A stretch of DNA of 12,111 nt from Pigoraptor vietnamica. Its lineage: Eukaryota > Opisthokonta > Filasterea. Of this stretch, positions 9,481 through 12,111 are shown in pieces. Under the pieces are notes generated by a model that saw only the letters and a program-made list of their open reading frames with translations, had not been told where the DNA came from and ran no database searches. The stretch covers positions 1 through 12,111 of the forward strand of contig CALSCQ010001927.1 in NCBI GenBank assembly GCA_943704525.1, written 5' to 3'. The position numbers were made by a program, and so were the translations under genes. Position 1 is the stretch's first letter, and each line of letters starts with the position of its first letter.

Positions 9481-10071
9481 GCAGCCATTTGGTGTGGTTT
9501 GGCCATAACGGTCGGTCACGGGGAATACGGACTGAAAGGGCATTGCGGTCTTGATCCTAAAGGATGCCATGGTGTGGAAGGAGTACGGGCGATTGTGCTT
9601 CATGCACATACAGTGAGCGTGGACGGGAATGTAGGATCAAATTCAAACTGGCATTCAACAGACCCACGCACTTACAAGCATGCTGGCAAACCATGGAATT
9701 AAAGGACCTTGCAGCTGCATTGACGCCCTGCTCCCCTGACACTTTCGTACGCGATCGGTCTTTGGCACTCAACCATGGCCTGCAAGCAGGAGCGGCTCGC
9801 GTTCGTTATAAGCGGCCGGCGGCATTTTGTCGAGCCGGCGCACACGAAGTCACGTGATGCTGGCAGCGCTCGGCTGCCGGCCGCCGGGGTAGTGAAGGAC
9901 GCTCGATGCTGGGCTTATTGTTTGGAGAAAACCGGCAATGCTGCGCTCGCCACTGGCAGCGAGTACGAGGACGTGTTACTGGCTGTGGATGTAGAGAGCC
10001 TTTTGCGCGAATTCAGGCATCAGTTCATCCCTCTCACGGCTGGCCAATCGCCAGTACTGATTGCCAGTTGA
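9481..10071 (+). other. Possible decayed continuation of the WD40 region
   Basis: No clear gene is seen. A 98-codon open frame starts at ATG 9775 and ends TGA at 10069-10071. Within it, RLAFVISGRRHFV and NAALATGSEYEDVLLAVDVES vaguely resemble WD40 blade strands, which would fit a worn extension of the preceding pseudogene. The similarity is weak and the ORF may be chance. Confidence 0.2.
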
Positions 10072-10824
10072 TCTACTGGCGCCTGCCGGTGGAGTCGGAC
10101 GATTCACGGCCGGAGCCGGGCAATCCAGTCTAAGAAAGGCAAGCCCGGTGAAGTCGTATTACATTGTTGCGCACAGGAAAAAGGCATGGTATTCAAAGCA
10201 GTCGTAGGCAAAAAATGACCTGCCGGCTTATGTTGTCATCCGGCGCCGATCAGGCAGGCCGATCACGGCCGAGCCGGCGCCGACCTGACCGCCGGGTCAA
10301 AGCCGAATCGGAGCCTGAGCACTGTCTCATCCGTTCGGATCAGTACTGACACACAAGCCCCTTCAGTTCCCCATCACGCCACATAACGACCACCGAAGTG
10401 TGTGCGAGTGTGTCTCGCCGGGCTCACCTTGAGAGAATAGTGAACTGTAATCAAGATTGCTTTGATCTGCCGGCGCGGCCGGCGCCGGCGAGCGGACGGC
10501 TCGGATCGGCGTCTTTGCTCCACTTGCTTCGCCTTGAAATAGCACAGAATTACGGTATTAAGTAGTCTTGTGCTATTTGAATTTTGCACATTACAACTTT
10601 TTTAAAAATCTTTGAAGAAGATAATCGATACTTAGTGCACGAAAATAACGGCAAGGTGCCCAAATTCAGTTAATTGTTTACGGTTTCGGGTGACTCGCTC
10701 GAGCAATTTATTTGCATTTGTCGCAATTTTCGACTCCGATTCTCTCAAACATTTCAATGCAAGTGCCCCGGGTAAGTCTGGGAGACAGCACGAGACTCGG
10801 CAGTAGCCAGGCGAAGAAATCGTC

Positions 10825-10825
<1 letters not shown>
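10072..10825. other. Intergenic DNA, CCGG-rich then AT-rich
   Basis: No coding sequence is recognised. From about 9800 to 10500 there are many GCCGGC/CCGG words, including the palindrome GCCGGCGCCGGC within 10467-10497 and two similar stretches beginning near 10098 and 10260 that share CACGGCCG and GAGCCGG words. From 10530 the sequence turns AT-rich, with a clear inverted repeat at 10537-10578. Confidence 0.55.
10537..10578. repeat. Inverted repeat, 10-bp perfect arms
   Basis: AAATAGCACA (10537-10546) and TGTGCTATTT (10569-10578) are exact reverse complements separated by 22 nt. It sits in AT-rich intergenic DNA with no adjacent gene end, so a role as terminator, hairpin or repeat end is open. 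Confidence 0.85.

Positions 10826-10903
<78 letters not shown>
10826..10903. repeat. (CA)n microsatellite upstream of the second gene
   Basis: An uninterrupted CA run of about 78 bp followed by a short CG-alternating stretch (about 10904-10910). It lies about 280 bp upstream of the inferred 5'UTR intron. Confidence 0.98.
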
Positions 10904-10905
<2 letters not shown>

Positions 10906-10910
10906 GCGCG

Positions 10911-11185
10911 CACAGGGCCCCCCCTCGCCCCGTACTCCCTTCTTTTGCGCTTAGTTCGTTCCTTCTTTCTTGGCCCCTTCCCAGCTTGGCGCTTCTCCGT
11001 TGAAGTCAGTTTTGAGTCTGCGCGCCATTCCTTCGCGTTGTGTGCCATAGATCCCCCGTCGACGAGCATACGTCACTGCACTTTCCTTCCGCCCGGCCGT
11101 TTCGGACCGCCCTGCGATGTGCCTTCTCCCTTGACACACGTGCGTGGAGGGGAGAAGGTCATCGCAGGCGCGTAGAGCCTTTGGG
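10911..11185 (+). promoter_or_regulatory. Probable promoter / 5'UTR of the second gene
   Basis: Pyrimidine-rich DNA between the (CA)n tract and the inferred 5'UTR donor, with no TATA box seen at a convincing position. It includes the 11111-11168 hairpin. If the transcript starts upstream of 11118, it carries a short upstream ORF: ATG at 11118, then Cys-Leu-Leu-Pro and a TGA ending at 11135. The transcription start cannot be located. Confidence 0.35.
11111..11168. repeat. Long hairpin with CACGTG in the loop
   Basis: The left arm is CCTGCGATG, TG, CCTTCTCCC (11111-11130). The right arm is GGGAGAAGG, T, CATCGCAGG (11150-11168). Two 9-bp perfect helices are separated by a small TG/T internal loop, closing a 19-nt loop that contains CACGTG (11137-11142). 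It lies 18 bp before the inferred 5'UTR donor, so it may be transcribed. Confidence 0.9.
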
Positions 11186-11372
11186 GTGAGTGGCGACTGG
11201 TGCCTTCGCTCTGCAACTTTTGTGTCTGCGAGTTGCTTTTATTGGGACTGCGCGCGCTCTGTGAGTGAATCTTTTTTGTTCCGTGTGATTCGCGGAGTGT
11301 GCGTGAGTGCGCGTGCGTGCGTGCGTGTACGCACGTCTATGTAGTTGTGACGCGATTTGTCACTTGTTTCAG
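11186..11372 (+). other. Inferred 5'UTR intron of the second gene
   Basis: The GTGAGT donor at 11186 matches this genome's donor style. The acceptor TTGTTTCAG ends at 11372, leaving 11 nt before the ATG at 11384. The interior is T/G-rich with a (GCGT)n run near 11310, like the introns of the AP-2 alpha gene. Confidence 0.6.
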
Positions 11373-11383
11373 TGCGATACAGA

Positions 11384-12111
<728 letters not shown>

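Overview
The window is eukaryotic nuclear DNA. Open reading is broken into 17 exons by 16 introns of about 106-278 bp, there are long (TG)n/(CA)n microsatellites, and there is no bacterial-style gene packing. GC-rich exons, dense short introns and a decayed NB-ARC/WD40 gene suggest a free-living unicellular eukaryote (for example a holozoan, apusomonad, amoebozoan or stramenopile). I cannot fix the lineage from the sequence alone.

Layout. 1-803: G-rich and then AT-rich intergenic DNA, possible poly(A) signals of an upstream gene, and the 5' flank of the first gene. 804-6369 (+): a complete gene for the alpha (large) subunit of the AP-2 clathrin adaptor, 17 exons and about 950-951 residues, with trunk, short hinge and two-part ear all recognisable. 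6370-7200: 3' flank with a possible poly(A) signal and a cluster of small palindromes and tandem repeats. About 7200-8130: a degenerate 20-bp minisatellite. About 8130-9480 (+): a broken STAND-type gene (end of NB-ARC, winged helix, helical linker, start of a WD40 propeller) with several frameshifts and stops, possibly trailing on to about 10070. 10070-11185: intergenic DNA with CCGG-rich sequence, an inverted repeat, a (CA)n tract and a strong hairpin. 11186-12111 (+): the 5' part of a second intron-containing gene (5'UTR intron, two coding exons, start of a third intron) encoding a Ser/Ala-rich basic protein I do not recognise.

The two live genes share a splicing style: donors nearly always start GTG (often GTGNGT), introns are T/G-rich on the sense strand, and several introns carry CTGAC branch-like sites. 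The main exception is intron 12 of the AP-2 alpha gene. There the reading frame cannot be joined across the conserved ear sequence with a GT donor, but it joins exactly with an AT-AC (or AT-AG) intron starting ATATCC, a feature of minor (U12-type) introns. No functional link between the two live genes is evident.
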